A stretch of DNA of 64,000 nucleotides from Pseudomonas sp. HN11. GTDB taxonomy: Bacteria; Pseudomonadota; Gammaproteobacteria; Pseudomonadales; Pseudomonadaceae. The notes under the pieces were generated by a model. That model was given only the letters and a program-made list of their open reading frames with translations, was not told the origin of the DNA and did not search any database. The position numbers and the translations under genes were made by a program. Shown in pieces: positions 63,520-64,000 of the stretch (positions within the stretch are counted from its first letter, which is position 1; every line of letters starts with the position of its first letter). The stretch is taken from NCBI RefSeq assembly GCF_021390155.1, contig NZ_CP089985.1:4475001-4539000 (forward strand), written 5' to 3'.

Positions 63520-64000
63520 TTATTCCGGTAGGTGCGCGACACCCTCTGAATCCGTCATCGCCCGCTCCAGTAAATCAGCCGGCAGGCTTTTGCTCGCCCG
63601 CGCACCGAGCAACTTCAATTGCTCGGTGCGACTGACAAGATTCCCGCGTCCATCTGTCAGCTTGTTTCGCGCCGCGCTGTAAGCCTTGTCCAACTGCTGC
63701 AAGCGATTACCCACTTCATCCAGGTCCTGGATAAACAGCACGAACTTGTCGTACAGCCAACCGGCGCGCTCGGCGATTTCCCGTGCGTTCTGACTCTGGC
63801 GTTCCTGTTTCCATAGGCTGTCGATGACTCGCAGCGTGGCGAGCAAGGTGGTCGGGCTGACGATAACGATATGGCGGTCGAACGCTTCCTGAAACAGGTT
63901 GGGTTCGGCCTGCAACGCGGCGGAAAACGCGGCCTCTATAGGCACGAACAACAACACGAAATCCAGGCTGTGCAGGCCCTCCAGGCGTTTATAATCCTTG
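63520..64000 (-). CDS. rmuC: DNA recombination protein RmuC, C-terminal part (partial)
   Basis: The C-terminal 159 residues are in the window; the rest runs off the right edge. The fragment begins KDYKRLEGLHSLDFVLLFVP and contains EAAFSAAL, VSPTTLLATLRVI and the coiled tail of the RmuC family. RmuC limits inversions at inverted repeats in E. coli. It is convergent with the hybrid kinase, 5 bases between stops. Confidence 0.9.
   Translation of the reverse strand, partial: KDYKRLEGLHSLDFVLLFVPIEAAFSAALQAEPNLFQEAFDRHIVIVSPTTLLATLRVIDSLWKQERQSQNAREIAERAGWLYDKFVLFIQDLDEVGNRLQQLDKAYSAARNKLTDGRGNLVSRTEQLKLLGARASKSLPADLLERAMTDSEGVAHLPE

Noticed and set aside
1..64000. Horizontally acquired island, prophage, CRISPR or toxin-antitoxin system
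   Set aside because: No integrase, transposase, tRNA-associated repeat, spacer array or paired small toxin genes were seen; the genes are core or commonly conserved in Pseudomonas.

Overview
The window is a chromosomal segment of a fluorescent pseudomonad, most likely of the Pseudomonas fluorescens group. The evidence is a near-complete polar-flagellum and chemotaxis cluster with Pseudomonas-specific regulators (FleQ, FleS/FleR, FleN, FlhF, the HptB/HsbR/HsbA switch), REP/REPIN palindromes built on the GTGGGAGCGGGCTTGCTCGC core, and high-GC coding sequence. Species and product calls are read from the sequence and remembered family features; no database search was run. No tRNA, rRNA, CRISPR array, prophage or transposase gene was found.

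Layout. Positions 1-34119 are all on the minus strand. In transcription order from high to low coordinates they are: flaG, fliD, fliS, fliT; the master regulator fleQ; the two-component pair fleS-fleR; fliE-F-G-H-I-J; hsbA-hsbR-hptB; fliK; fliL-M-N-O-P-Q-R-flhB; two small cold-shock-fold genes; flhA-flhF-fleN-fliA; cheY-cheZ-cheA-cheB; motC and the first codons of motD. Positions 34194-45492, also minus strand, hold flagellin (fliC), a lone KAS III-like gene, and flgF-G-H-I-J-K-L. The earlier rod, hook and flgA genes (flgA-flgE) are not in the window.

Positions 45822-50083 are the phenylalanine catabolism locus: divergent regulator phhR and operon phhA-phhB-phhC. Positions 50147-64000 are a mixed set: an LpxH-like phosphoesterase, an AraC regulator, an EamA exporter, a small glycine-rich membrane protein, a SelW-type Rdx protein, the patatin autotransporter plpD, a MarR regulator, recQ, a YecA-family protein, a DUF454 protein, a large transporter-sensor hybrid kinase, and the 3' part of rmuC.

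Regulatory logic. FleQ works with sigma-54. Six good sigma-54 promoters (GG-N10-GC spacing) sit ahead of fleS, fliE, fliK, fliL, flhA and flgF, so the basal body, export gate and hook-filament junction genes fall into FleQ or FleR regulated units. A FliA (sigma-28) promoter precedes fliC, and a weaker one precedes fliS. FlhF and FleN set flagellar place and number, CheYZAB steer the motor, and MotCD is the second stator. HptB, HsbR and HsbA form an embedded phosphorelay and partner switch linking flagellar output to biofilm control.

Intergenic regions over 300 bases: 18342-18738 holds a sigma-54 promoter and a 309-bp MITE-like repeat; 45493-45821 holds the flgF sigma-54 promoter, a phhR terminator and a REPIN. 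Points of most interest are the KAS III gene without neighbouring flagellin glycosyltransferases, a tandem duplication inside FlgL, repeated LLDQLHGKG motifs in the CheA linker, a degenerate cold-shock-domain paralogue next to a normal one, and a perfect 17-bp palindrome at the hsbA leader. Most of the rest is a standard, intact Pseudomonas flagellar locus.
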